NCBI GenBank assembly: GCA_028704555.1
Contig: JAQWFD010000002.1
Location: forward strand, 113,242 to 177,241
DNA: 64,000 nucleotides
Origin: Desulfobacterales bacterium
GTDB taxonomy: Bacteria; Desulfobacterota; Desulfobacteria; Desulfobacterales; JAQWFD01
Direction: 5' to 3'
The notes below the pieces were generated by a model. It was not told the DNA's origin. It did not search any database and was given only the letters and a program-made list of their open reading frames with translations. The first letter of the stretch is position 1; every line of letters begins with the position of its first letter. Position numbers and translations under genes: made by a program. Shown piece after piece: positions 37,064-46,501 of the stretch.

Positions 37064-37280
37064 TAGCCGGTTAACGTAAGGACAGATATTTTCGAAACTT
37101 TTATGAGTAATAAAATCAATATTATCAAATAGTAAAAATATATTTATCGTGTATTAAGCAATTACAATTGAGCCCATGTCGGCCGTATTTCACATAATCG
37201 TTTCGCAATTATCCCATCTATTTTGTTGACTAAAGTGTAGAGCCTGCTAAGCCGTTGCCCACCGGGATTCAGGGCGCAAC

Positions 37281-38636
37281 TCACTCTTCCCGCAGACACA
37301 GCAGGTTACGAAACGGTTCGATTCTAATGGGTTTGAGCTTTTTTCTATGCGGCTCGCGAAAAACAGGCTCGATATCCTCTTCCGGCGGCTTCATTTTTTG
37401 GCATTTCCGGTCCCAGAGACTGCGGACCGGAAAACCTCGAAAATATAAATCGATGGCTTTGGCCATCCATCCGGCTGAAATCGGAAGATGTTTGCGCCAC
37501 GCAATGGGAAAAATCTCTTTTCCCTCTTTGTCTGTGAGCCATAATGCCAACAACCGGGGCAGTGCATATGCCAGAGACAAAATGGTTGTCCATCGGGCCA
37601 GTGGCTGTCGGGATTGCTGCCATGCCTGCTGAAGGCCAAACAGATGTTTGAGTTCGTTGAACATGGATTCGGTGTTCCACCGGTAAGCATACAATCTGAT
37701 AACCGTTTCGGCCTTCATGGAAGCATCTGTTGATAAAAGCAGATGCCAGCGGGTCCATTTTCCGTTGTCCTGCTGGAAACGACATCATACGGCTCTGCCC
37801 CTGTGCCCTTTGAGAAACCGAGCCACAGCTGTCAGGCTGTAATACTGGAAAAGCCTCTTTTTCCATAGGCTTTCAGTGACTTTTGGATGCACGGAAAAGT
37901 GTCCATGTTTTTTGACAGGGGGAGCTTTTCTCTGTATTTTTGGGGATCTGCCATTGTGATAACCAGAGTGGTCGGGCAGGGCGAATAAGGCTGTATCTCA
38001 TCGGACCTGACCGATAACGGTCACCGATTTTGCAATCAGAGGTAGCAGCAGACTTTTTTTCATGTACCAGGCATCTACGAGGAGTCTGGCCCGGGCGGGA
38101 CATGGAAGCCATTTGAAAAGCAACTGCAGCATCATCTCGGCCGATTGAAGCTTGAAAGTATTTCCTTTTGTTCGGATAAGCCTCATCATCAAGGGCAAGG
38201 AAGCAACTTTGCCTTTGCGAAAGCAGATGATCCCGAGACTGACCCTCAGTTGTCCCCATAAGAATTTGGGTCTGTTGGCTCTTTTTGCATGATCGTTATG
38301 AAAGGCAACTGAAGGCGCTTTTTTTGATGCACGGACAGCGATGAAATCATCCAGCACCAGCGTCAACTGGTTCCCGAACAGTTTGAGCAGCAGTTGAACC
38401 TATCGCTGTACCAGTTTCAACCATGAGAATCTGCCTTTCTGGATTGCTTTGAAATACGTTGTCCATGTCCGTTTGCTCTTGATGCTCAGAAAGGCATCCG
38501 TGATATGTCCGGTTCTGGAAATCATGGTGCCGAATAAGAGTTCCAGCATCGTAGGCCTGAGTTTGGCCGGCAAGCCGGCCCAAAGAAATGAAATCCATTC
38601 CGTCAGCAGTTGGAATGCATAGTAAGAAGTGCGCAT
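37281..38636 (-). pseudogene. degraded IS4-like transposase
   Basis: On the minus strand the transposase is split into pieces: MRTSYYAFQLLTEW...GRFSWLKLVQR, an in-frame TAG at about 38400, then LVLDDFIAVRASKKA...ARLLVDAWYMKKS (the DD part), then after frameshifts RLYAYRWNTESMFNELKHLF (the conserved E motif). At least one stop and two frameshifts. Family assignment to IS4/IS701-like DDE transposases is from the YxxRW..E motif. Confidence 0.75.
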
Positions 38637-38860
38637 GATTTAACCTCCAATGAAAATTTGATTTTTCCTTGGAGACCGCCAACGCGCGGCCGCGCATTTG
38701 CGAGGCCAAGTCAAGAACTTTTTTATAAAATGTTCAAAAAGTTAAAGCGAAACACTAAATTTTAGTTTTGTTGAAAAAGTGAAGGGAAAATGTAAATAAT
38801 TTCAGGACTCCTTACCTCTGGGAAAATTCTGAGACACCAGCTCGTTTGAATTATAATAAA

Positions 38861-38945
38861 GGTGTCAGGAAAAAACGGATATTAGAAGCTGAAACACCCG
38901 TAAATCATTATATTTGGATTAGTATTGTAATTTTTTCCTGACACC
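38861..38945. mobile_element. 85-bp MITE-like element with 15-bp inverted ends
   Basis: GGTGTCAGGAAAAAA at 38861-38875 is exactly mirrored at 38931-38945. No coding capacity. Small palindromic elements with such ends are often mobilised by a transposase elsewhere. The rest of 38637-39101 shows nothing I can support. Confidence 0.6.
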
Positions 38946-39101
38946 ATCGAGAGCTTCAAAGTTATCAGGTTTCACTTTCTATTTCCTGTTGGATAGGTAT
39001 ATTTTAAATGTCTCAAAGACTTATAAAGGTTGCAAAACGTTCGGGGGTGTGGGCATGAATTTTTTTAATCTTAATTTTTAGAGAACGATTGGAGTTAGAA
39101 T

Positions 39102-40406
39102 ATGAACGATGAAGTCCTTAAAAAACAGGCATGGAATATTTTCTGGTTATATGAATACAGCAAACGACATTTTCACAGAAAGTCTAAGTATTTCAAGACA
39201 TATGAGTGGGTCCCTGCTCATGATAAGCAGTATCTTATAAAGTGTTCATGGCCAAAAGCGGATAAGGATATGTTCAGGCGTAGATTATCGCTTGTAGAAA
39301 TATTGGAGTGGTATTTAAGGTTCATTGAACAATGGTCATCACAGTCCTACCTACAAATCATAAGGAACTCATTAGTGCCAAATGGCTTCTTGGTCGATTT
39401 GGCTGCTGGCATTATTGTTTACCATAACGAAAATAACCCACGGCCTGAAGACAGTTTTAGAGATTTTCGAATTTCTGACGAAACCTTAATAAATTGCCGG
39501 AATGTCTTGAATAAGGCTACTCAACCTGAAAAGAATGTAATAAAAATACTGCATGAAATTACCTATGATTACGGATACTATGCTTGGGATTTATTAATAG
39601 CAGAGCCGAATTCAGATAAACTTCTTAATTTATGCTTATCTATGGGGGATAAAATTGATTTTCCAGCGGTAGAGAGCTTTTTAAAAAAAGCTCCAATGAA
39701 TAGAAATAATGCCATCATAACTGAATATTTGTATGAAAATAAGTTCGCTGAGTATAACAATAGATCAAAGCATAACCTGCTTGTATATATAGACCCCAGA
39801 GATAAATCCGTATCTTTTAATAATATAAAAAATAATGTGCTGTCAGGGATAGCTGTAGCTCAGAATGGAAAAGTCGTATCAGTTGGAAATCCTAACACGG
39901 CGAAGATACTGTTTCGGATAAACGTCAAATCAAAATCATTCACAAAAAACTTTGTATTGCAAACAATAGAGTGCACAATAGAAGCTGATCACATTTATCA
40001 GAATAAAATTACTTTTATAAGTTCCATCTCAGATGAAATGTTGCAAAGCGAAAAAAATAAAGATTTTTTGTTAGAAATGATAAAACAAAATGCGCAAACA
40101 AAAAAGATGATAGCTTGTTATAATAAAATAATTAGCCCCCCTTCTGAACAAAGAGACCCAATCTCGCGTGCTATTGGACTCTGGTTATGGGATAGGGTAC
40201 ACTTTACGCCCAAACCCATTACGCAAACAGAGGCGATAAAAGAGATTTTAAAAAGAAAATTACCTGCTCAATACGACATGTCTGAAAATAAGGATAGAGC
40301 AAATAAGGATTATATTGAACGCGTCTTACGCAAAGAGTACCAATTAGCTTGTCAATGTATTGAAAAGCGGGAGCTGTTAAGCTTGTCTGAGGTAACACAT
40401 AAATAA
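39102..40406 (+). CDS. orphan protein of unknown function
   Basis: A 434-residue AT-rich gene on the plus strand, with GGAG 10 nt before ATG 39102. The N-terminal 230 residues are helical and Tyr/Trp-rich; a middle part (about 235-330) looks beta-rich (LLVYIDPRDKSVSFNN, SGIAVAQNGKVVSVG). No motif I recognise. Flanked by a MITE-like element and a terminator, so it may have come in alone. Base composition is unlike the R-M operon. Confidence 0.65.
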   Translation: MNDEVLKKQAWNIFWLYEYSKRHFHRKSKYFKTYEWVPAHDKQYLIKCSWPKADKDMFRRRLSLVEILEWYLRFIEQWSSQSYLQIIRNSLVPNGFLVDLAAGIIVYHNENNPRPEDSFRDFRISDETLINCRNVLNKATQPEKNVIKILHEITYDYGYYAWDLLIAEPNSDKLLNLCLSMGDKIDFPAVESFLKKAPMNRNNAIITEYLYENKFAEYNNRSKHNLLVYIDPRDKSVSFNNIKNNVLSGIAVAQNGKVVSVGNPNTAKILFRINVKSKSFTKNFVLQTIECTIEADHIYQNKITFISSISDEMLQSEKNKDFLLEMIKQNAQTKKMIACYNKIISPPSEQRDPISRAIGLWLWDRVHFTPKPITQTEAIKEILKRKLPAQYDMSENKDRANKDYIERVLRKEYQLACQCIEKRELLSLSEVTHK

Positions 40407-40532
40407 AAACATGATAACTTCATGTTTTTTTCTTTGTCTATTGCCCAAAATCCGTAGCGTCATAGTCGACATGGAGGATATTATTAGAGCATGCTACGTC
40501 TTATTTTGTTGAGGCATCCCCCAATAATTAAT

Positions 40533-40557
40533 ATTAATTATATTAATTATATTAATT
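40533..40557. repeat. 9-bp tandem repeat ATTAATTAT
   Basis: Just under three copies in an AT-rich, gene-free stretch (40407-40849). Confidence 0.6.
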
Positions 40558-40594
40558 CAGGCCTTATTCCCATATATTCGTACCAATTCACTTA

Positions 40595-40626
40595 GGGTCC
40601 ACAGACATTATCCTCGTGGACCCTTT
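40595..40626 (+). terminator. rho-independent terminator after the orphan gene
   Basis: GGGTCCAC (40595) pairs with GTGGACCC (40616-40623), followed by TTTCTC. Lies ~190 nt past the stop. Confidence 0.5.
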
Positions 40627-40800
40627 CTCGCTTTAATGCCCAGGTAATCCTTCTTAAAATGGCACTATTATATTGTGCTTAGTTCAGGGGTATATGCCAT
40701 AAGCCCTCCTTCGGAATTTTTTTTAAATTCAACTATTGAACGTACATTCATTCCAACCGTTTCCAACACAGCTTGAAAATATCAACCTCATTTTAAAACA

Positions 40801-40828
40801 GAACAGCCCCGGGGTATCCGGGGCTGTT
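40801..40828 (-). terminator. strong hairpin after the zinc/glycine-zipper gene
   Basis: GAACAGCCCCGG pairs perfectly with CCGGGGCTGTTC; on the minus strand TGTTTTAAAA follows. It probably ends the minus-strand transcript from 41-45 kb. Confidence 0.65.
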
Positions 40829-40849
40829 CATGTTCATGCAATTGTTTTT

Positions 40850-41179
40850 TTATACATCGAATTCATAATCGCACCGGTTACAATTATAGCGGCTGACAAT
40901 GTTCCGATCTATGTGTTCACCAACGTCACTGCCTATCGCTGAGCCAGCAAAAAAGCCTGCTATAGCTCCCGCAAGTACCCCCGCTACCACACCAAGCCCG
41001 TTGCCGACAGGGATAACGGTTTCGATAATTTCACCTGTAACTCTTCCTATCTTGGCACCTACATATCCAGTAGCGGCTCCAGCCACACCGCCAACGGCTG
41101 CACCAATCTTTTGGTAGGTTTTGACCAGAACAACCTGATCATCCATTTCACAAATTGGACATTTTGGATAAGTCATCAT
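40850..41179 (-). CDS. zinc-ribbon protein with glycine-zipper insert
   Basis: 109 residues: CPIC at 7-10 and CNRC near the C-terminus make a split zinc ribbon, with a long hydrophobic glycine-zipper region between (GAAVGGVAGAATGYVGAKIG, then VVAGVLAGAIAGFFAGSAIG). Glycine zippers pack in membranes and can form pores. AGGAA precedes the ATG. It is 15 nt downstream of the CobT-like gene, so part of the same operon. Role unknown; membrane location is likely. Confidence 0.7.
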   Translation of the reverse strand: MMTYPKCPICEMDDQVVLVKTYQKIGAAVGGVAGAATGYVGAKIGRVTGEIIETVIPVGNGLGVVAGVLAGAIAGFFAGSAIGSDVGEHIDRNIVSRYNCNRCDYEFDV

Positions 41180-41194
41180 ATTTTTCCTTATTTT

Positions 41195-42901
41195 TTATCG
41201 TGACAGCACCTTGCCAAACAATTTGAATGTCGCTGGGCCAAGTTCACTTAGCTCTTTGATATTCTGACTGCTTTCTGGAAGCAGGTAGCATATTTCATGC
41301 GAATTTATTCCAAGCCCATGGAATTCGATGCCTAAGTTTTTACCTGCACTGATAGCTTGACGTGTATTTTTCATAGAATCCGGTGAGCCGTCAGTAATGA
41401 TGAGAATGATTTTACGGTTTTCCCGCAACAATACCATTTGCTGCAGGACCCACCATAGCGATTCCCCCATGGGCGTCGTACCAGCGGCAGATAAGTTAAA
41501 TCGGGAATGTATCTTTTTCCCATGTTCAACGATAGGGGCCACCGTATTATCGGAAAGTCCATCTTCGTTATCACCTGGAAAAGCTGTGACGCCTACATTT
41601 ACACCTACAGAAAATAATGCGGTGGCCACCACCTGACAAACCTGCCCAGCCAAGTTAATACACCCATACATAGATCCAGAGCAGTCCATCAGAATGTGAA
41701 CTGCTGTATTGAGATCTTGCTTTTCAGCCTGGTTGAGAAAAATCCGCGGATTTCCAATTACAACTCGATGTAAATTTCGTGCGTATAGCTTACCTTTTCT
41801 GGAAGGACTTGCCCTTGTCAGTTTAGTCGACTGCATCAACCCATGAAATCGAGCCCTTATTCCTGACGTACTTTTTCGAACATTCTCCATAGCCTCAGCA
41901 TCAAAAGGTCCGCATTTTTTGTGACCGATTGATGCGACTTGAAGCTGGCTGTATTCTTGTTCTGCAATATTTTCCAATGATTCTGCCAATGTAGTTCCGA
42001 AGTCTTTCGGAAGATCGGCGTCCGATGCGTTTAATAGATTTTTCAAGCTTCGTATTGAACGTGCCTGTGGAATGTCTTTTTTACCATCTGTTGAATATTC
42101 TTGATTTGATATGCTATCTGCAATCTCATCCTCCTCCTCATCATCCTGTTGTTGTGCGGGTTGTAAAGAATCGGAACTGTTTTCATCCGATCGTGCTTCT
42201 CCGTTTTCATTTTGTGAATTCACCTCCTTCGGTTGGTCATCAGCGTTCTGATTTGTCTGAGAACAGGGCCTGTGTGTCATCGCATTGATAAGGGATATTA
42301 TCTCCCTGGCGTAGATTAAACAGGCTGTTGAATCAGGACAAAAAGCTCTGGCTTTTAATAAAGTTAACTTCATGTCATTTCGCAATCCTGGCCAAGTAGC
42401 ATCAATTTCAAACGCCAAGCCTTGAGCTGTCGGCCGTAATTGGCGAACATCCCAACTGCGCACAGTCAGTAGCAACCAATCCAGAATCTTTGTTGCTGGA
42501 TTCTTATATTGAGTTTCTTGATTATTTGTTAAGAACAAATGTCGTATTAACCAATTGAAATTCTGACGACATCCTGGGAATAGTTCTGTTAATTTGTTTT
42601 CCACCCGCCGGTCCTCCAGGATGTTCCATACGTGCTTTTCCAGAGGGGTATTTGCCTGTTTTAGACAATCAAAATCAGTATGCCGGATATGAGCTGCTTC
42701 GTGGTCGATGTAGCCTCGAACCAAACCAAGAAAAGCTGTATCACCCTCAACGGGCAGACTCGGAAGTCTAATGGTAGAGCCATTCGTAAAAGCTTCGTTG
42801 CCACCAATTTCGACCTTTATACCGTAGCTTTTCCCAAGTGCATTTGCCAACAGCGGTAATGACCGCATGATATCTTTTTTCGAAATCATAATCGTCACCA
42901 T
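41195..42901 (-). CDS. CobT-like VWA-domain protein
   Basis: A 568-residue protein. Near the N-terminus DHEAAHIRHTDF (about 66-77) has a HExxH metal motif. A long acidic linker (about 215-265) follows, and the C-terminal von Willebrand A domain has the MIDAS motif DCSGSMYG (about 404), TTPMGESLWW and ITDGSPDS. This is the pattern of CobT, which together with the CobS AAA+ ATPase works in metal chelation by CobN; in mobile elements the pair lacks CobN and has an unknown job. Its start overlaps the DUF3150 stop (ATGGTGA). Adjacent CobS-like ATPase is the expected partner. Confidence 0.85.
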   Translation of the reverse strand: MVTIMISKKDIMRSLPLLANALGKSYGIKVEIGGNEAFTNGSTIRLPSLPVEGDTAFLGLVRGYIDHEAAHIRHTDFDCLKQANTPLEKHVWNILEDRRVENKLTELFPGCRQNFNWLIRHLFLTNNQETQYKNPATKILDWLLLTVRSWDVRQLRPTAQGLAFEIDATWPGLRNDMKLTLLKARAFCPDSTACLIYAREIISLINAMTHRPCSQTNQNADDQPKEVNSQNENGEARSDENSSDSLQPAQQQDDEEEDEIADSISNQEYSTDGKKDIPQARSIRSLKNLLNASDADLPKDFGTTLAESLENIAEQEYSQLQVASIGHKKCGPFDAEAMENVRKSTSGIRARFHGLMQSTKLTRASPSRKGKLYARNLHRVVIGNPRIFLNQAEKQDLNTAVHILMDCSGSMYGCINLAGQVCQVVATALFSVGVNVGVTAFPGDNEDGLSDNTVAPIVEHGKKIHSRFNLSAAGTTPMGESLWWVLQQMVLLRENRKIILIITDGSPDSMKNTRQAISAGKNLGIEFHGLGINSHEICYLLPESSQNIKELSELGPATFKLFGKVLSR

Positions 42902-43893
42902 AATCCTAAGCTATCGAGTTGAGTTTCCGTAGGAGATGCCGGGATCAGCGCATCGATATTTGTCATGATGTCATCCCCGATATCCATGTCAGAAGCTGCT
43001 TCAACAACCGGCATAACCGATTGACGAAGTAGTCCCTGCAAAATCCCATCGGCAGTCTGGCCTTCAATGATTTTCTGTCCATGCTCAACCAGTGCAACAG
43101 GATCACTGAGCAAACTGACCAAGCCTTGCAGCATTACCAATTCCGCGCCTGCAATTTTGCCTTTGCTGGAAATTTTGTTCAGTGCCGTATCAAGAAGGTC
43201 AACCACGGGAGCCACACGGGGTTCTACAAAACTCAGTCCAGCTAATTTCCGGTGGATAGATCGGAGGGGAGACAGGGCTTTCCTGGTAACTTCGGTTCTG
43301 CCGACATAACTTTGGTGCCAGGTATCAGATGCTGTTTTGGCAATCTCACCGAAAAGAGTCGAACCGAGATTTTCCACTTCATCCACCAGTCCTGTGGCGG
43401 TTAAAGCCTTTTTGCTGCCTCTTGGCGGCACCACCTTAAACATTTGCCATTTAAACCCAAGGCGGCTGCGAACATAATCTGCGCTTACAGTCGAACCAGC
43501 GATAAGTGATTCCCAGCCGGGATTATTCTGAACCCACTCCATAACCGCCTCATCGTATCGAGCCAGAAAGGTTTCTTTTTCATGGATAAAATCTTGAGCG
43601 ATTAATTCAAGCTCGCTGTTAATATCTTGAATGCGTGCTTCCGGGATGGCCCAACCACCGAGAAAGCGCACTCCGGCTTTTTCCAACAGCGATACCGCCC
43701 GGCTTTTCAGGGTTCCAAAAATTCGAAGTTCCTTTGGATTGCATATTTTCTTACTGCCAAGAGAGGCGAGCTTTTCCGGCGGCAGGTTGACCGTGCCAAA
43801 ATCAGAAGGGGTGAGCTTTTTGCGGGCAGACCATATGTTTATATCCAAACGTAAGGCCATGATACACTCCAGCACTTTAATATCCGTACTCAT
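42895..43893 (-). CDS. DUF3150 protein
   Basis: A 332-residue protein; start ATG 43893 preferred as AGGAG lies 6-10 nt upstream. ALRLDINIWSARKKLTPSDF at the start, NPGWESLIAGSTVSADYVRSR and FKVVPP in the middle match DUF3150 (PF11348) as I recall it. These proteins are found between CobS- and CobT-like genes on plasmids and integrative elements. No catalytic motif seen; helical, perhaps structural or an adaptor between the ATPase and the VWA protein. Confidence 0.78.
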   Translation of the reverse strand: MSTDIKVLECIMALRLDINIWSARKKLTPSDFGTVNLPPEKLASLGSKKICNPKELRIFGTLKSRAVSLLEKAGVRFLGGWAIPEARIQDINSELELIAQDFIHEKETFLARYDEAVMEWVQNNPGWESLIAGSTVSADYVRSRLGFKWQMFKVVPPRGSKKALTATGLVDEVENLGSTLFGEIAKTASDTWHQSYVGRTEVTRKALSPLRSIHRKLAGLSFVEPRVAPVVDLLDTALNKISSKGKIAGAELVMLQGLVSLLSDPVALVEHGQKIIEGQTADGILQGLLRQSVMPVVEAASDMDIGDDIMTNIDALIPASPTETQLDSLGLW

Positions 43894-44150
43894 TGTCATC
43901 TCCTTTGTTTTTTTATCGTATTTATTTATAAGCAAGTACGCCGTTACCAACAGGAATATGCAAAAGCCTGTTTTTGAGCTTTGTATCCGCAATAAATTAA
44001 TAACGGCATATATCTATGCGGTGAAATGTAATACCCGGGGGCGGGTAATGATCTGAGCTTGATTGTCCGTATGGAAAAACAGGGGAAGTGATTATAGAGG
44101 TAAAATATGGAAGGCTATCGGCAACATACCTTATATATAAGGTTGCGATA

Positions 44151-45146
44151 TCAAGGAGCGCTGTCGGGCTGAACACTGGAGGCAGGAAACATCCGTTGTG
44201 CCAGCTCGTGAAGCATGGCCCTTGTTTCCCTTGTCGCCTTAAATCCCAGAGCCCGGTCAAGAGCATACGTTACAGGCTGAACGCCCTGACGGGCAAGCGG
44301 CTGAAATCGAACGGTAAGATTTGCCCAGCGGATGAGGGTTCGCGTTGAGAACGTCACCTCTATGGTTTCACCGAACTGGTTCTGGCTGTCACCGTTTCCC
44401 ATGAAAAGCCTGCGGACCTCGTTGGCAAATTTAACCATTGTGAATCGTACGGATTCAGGAAGGGAAACTGCCATTTTTTCAAGCAGCTTACATTCCGCGT
44501 CTTGCTCGGGATAATCGACTTCACAGAGCCAAAAGCGGTCCATGAATGCCAGGTTTTGCCGAAGGGTCCCCTGATAAAGCCCCGTCTCATCCATGCCACC
44601 ATTGGTATTGGCTGTAGCCGCGAACCTGAACATGGGGTGCGGGGTTATCAATTCTCCGCCATTTTCAGGGATACAAAGTGAATCTCCGTCCAATATTCCA
44701 TTCAGCCCCGAAGCGGTTGAGGGATCAAGTAGGTCCAGCTCATTCAAGAGGAACAGCCCCCCATATTTCATCGCCAGGGATAGCGGCCCGTATTGAAACG
44801 TCATTTTCCCTTTTTCCAAGCTCAGATGCCCCACCATATCCGGAAATTCCAAACGGCTATGGCCTGTGATATCAAATACTGGATAGTTTATTTTTGCCGC
44901 CAACTGTTTGATGAGGCTTGTTTTACCACTTCCTGTTGGTCCGAACACGTATAGAGGCTCAGGGGGGCTTAAGAACCATACAATTATTTCACGCATCGTT
45001 TCGTGGAACAGATAATCAGGATTTTGAACCGGCGTAAAGGAACATGGCTTATCAAATCCCTTGATCATACGGCCTGATGGCTTGCCACTGAAAATAATAC
45101 CGGCGTCCATTTCCTTAACCGAGAGTTGACCCAATTCGTGTGTCAT
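44151..45146 (-). CDS. CobS/MoxR-like AAA+ ATPase
   Basis: A 331-residue AAA+ protein: Walker A GPTGSGKTS (69-77), Walker B-like LFLLNELDLL (131-140), sensor-1 region RFAATANTNGG, and an arginine-finger region RQNLAFMDRFWL. The Walker B has N in place of the usual first D (NELD), although the catalytic E is kept. Such MoxR/CobS ATPases work with VWA proteins to remodel or load targets. GGAG precedes ATG 45146. A 257-bp gap separates it from DUF3150, so there may be a second promoter. Confidence 0.86.
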   Translation of the reverse strand: MTHELGQLSVKEMDAGIIFSGKPSGRMIKGFDKPCSFTPVQNPDYLFHETMREIIVWFLSPPEPLYVFGPTGSGKTSLIKQLAAKINYPVFDITGHSRLEFPDMVGHLSLEKGKMTFQYGPLSLAMKYGGLFLLNELDLLDPSTASGLNGILDGDSLCIPENGGELITPHPMFRFAATANTNGGMDETGLYQGTLRQNLAFMDRFWLCEVDYPEQDAECKLLEKMAVSLPESVRFTMVKFANEVRRLFMGNGDSQNQFGETIEVTFSTRTLIRWANLTVRFQPLARQGVQPVTYALDRALGFKATRETRAMLHELAQRMFPASSVQPDSAP

Positions 45147-45247
45147 CTTTATTTCTCCATTTGCTTTTTTAAGTGTGACTTGTGAACTGATGTGAATGAA
45201 TGGGACGCACTCCGGTTTCCTGGAGTGCGCCTGTGAGGGGTGGAATG

Positions 45248-46486
45248 TTATGCTGCTGATTGAACTGGCTGGTTAATTTTGCCTATAAAGAGCCGATCAT
45301 ATGGATTTCCGCTCTTTTCAGCGCGTTGAAGGATGGTCTGCCCCTCAGTTTCATCTTTCAGGCAGGCAGTAAGCTCTCTTTCCAACGTTATCCGATCCAG
45401 CGTTTTTCGTCCTGCCACGGTCGACACTCTAAATCTATATTTATCTGTATTGACCCAGTTGCCACAGCTGTTAGTATCCAGAAGACGGTAAACAAATTTG
45501 ACTCGATTTTCTATTTCTTTAATTTCATTCTCAATTTTATCTCTTTGTTCCTTGAGAGATGCCAGGCCTTCAAGTTCGTCACCATAAATTGGATTAAGTT
45601 CGGTCATACCTTGCCCATTGAACTTCTGGCAATCCCTGTTCATCTCGCACCAGTCGCAAAGAGGATGAAACCCTTGGCAGAATTCCAGATCATTGAAATG
45701 GGTTTTTCCGCTTTCCACTGCCTGTTTTCCGTTCCAGATTTTCACCGCTGTATTCAGGCATGCCGTCAACATAGAGTTTTCAGGTTTGTAGGGTCCGAAG
45801 GTTTTAACATCCGACATGGAGATAGCAACGACCCAGCCTTCAATATCAACCGCATCCGGGGTTTCAGGAAGGATAACTCCAAATATTTTATGAACGGCTT
45901 GAGGAAAGGTTAAATCGGTAAATACGGTTTCACCGGTTTCGCTTTTCATATTAAAATTAGGAAGATGCCAGAATGCCGTTAGAAGGCCTATTTGTCCATA
46001 TATCTGCGCTTCATTGGATGTGTAGAGCAAATCCGGTATGCGTTGGTTACTTTTGAGTTCAATTATGCGGACGGCTGGGCGCCCTCCTCCCCACACCAGC
46101 GTAAAATCGAGATGCGCTTTTATGGGTACACCCTTATATAAGGTGTTGATTTCAAGTTGCGGCAGAAACTTCACCCCTGTTGCCGCCAGTGCTTTTTGCA
46201 CTCCGAATTCTTGCCAGTGACCACGTTGCAAGATAAGCTGGCGTGCTAAAATTTCTTTCAATTTCGATGGCTTCAGCCTGTCCACCTCTAAAGATGAATG
46301 AGACGATGGCGCTCTAATTTTGCTTCCCACCGCAGCCCTCAAACATTCCATGCCCTTACCGATATCTGACATACCGATGTAAGTCCGGCGATCACCGAGA
46401 TGTAAGACGGTTTCCTGGTTTGCGCAATTAATCAAACCCTTAGTCAGTAGTGACAGCAACCCCATAGATTTTTTATCAATATTCAT
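45248..46486 (-). CDS. Cas4/RecB-like PD-(D/E)XK nuclease with Fe-S cysteines
   Basis: A 412-residue protein. GHWQEFGVQKAL supplies the early helix, AHLDFTLVW the catalytic Asp and RIIELKSNQ the E-x-K pair. A cysteine cluster CQGFHPLCDWCEMNRDC (about 265-281), with one Cys near the N-terminus (GMECLRA), suggests a [4Fe-4S] cluster as in Cas4 and AddB. A C-terminal coiled coil (LKEQRDKIENEIKEIENRV) follows. It probably acts as the exonuclease partner of the ERF annealing protein encoded 15 nt upstream. GGAGG precedes the ATG. Confidence 0.82.
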   Translation of the reverse strand: MNIDKKSMGLLSLLTKGLINCANQETVLHLGDRRTYIGMSDIGKGMECLRAAVGSKIRAPSSHSSLEVDRLKPSKLKEILARQLILQRGHWQEFGVQKALAATGVKFLPQLEINTLYKGVPIKAHLDFTLVWGGGRPAVRIIELKSNQRIPDLLYTSNEAQIYGQIGLLTAFWHLPNFNMKSETGETVFTDLTFPQAVHKIFGVILPETPDAVDIEGWVVAISMSDVKTFGPYKPENSMLTACLNTAVKIWNGKQAVESGKTHFNDLEFCQGFHPLCDWCEMNRDCQKFNGQGMTELNPIYGDELEGLASLKEQRDKIENEIKEIENRVKFVYRLLDTNSCGNWVNTDKYRFRVSTVAGRKTLDRITLERELTACLKDETEGQTILQRAEKSGNPYDRLFIGKINQPVQSAA

Positions 46487-46501
46487 AGTTTCCTCCGCTT
46501 G

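Noticed and set aside
40533..40557. CRISPR-like array
   Set aside because: The repeat is only 9 bp, contiguous and without spacers. No CRISPR array was found in the window.
44151..45146. True cobaltochelatase genes for B12 synthesis
   Set aside because: No CobN and no other cobalamin genes nearby; the context is a mobile recombination module.
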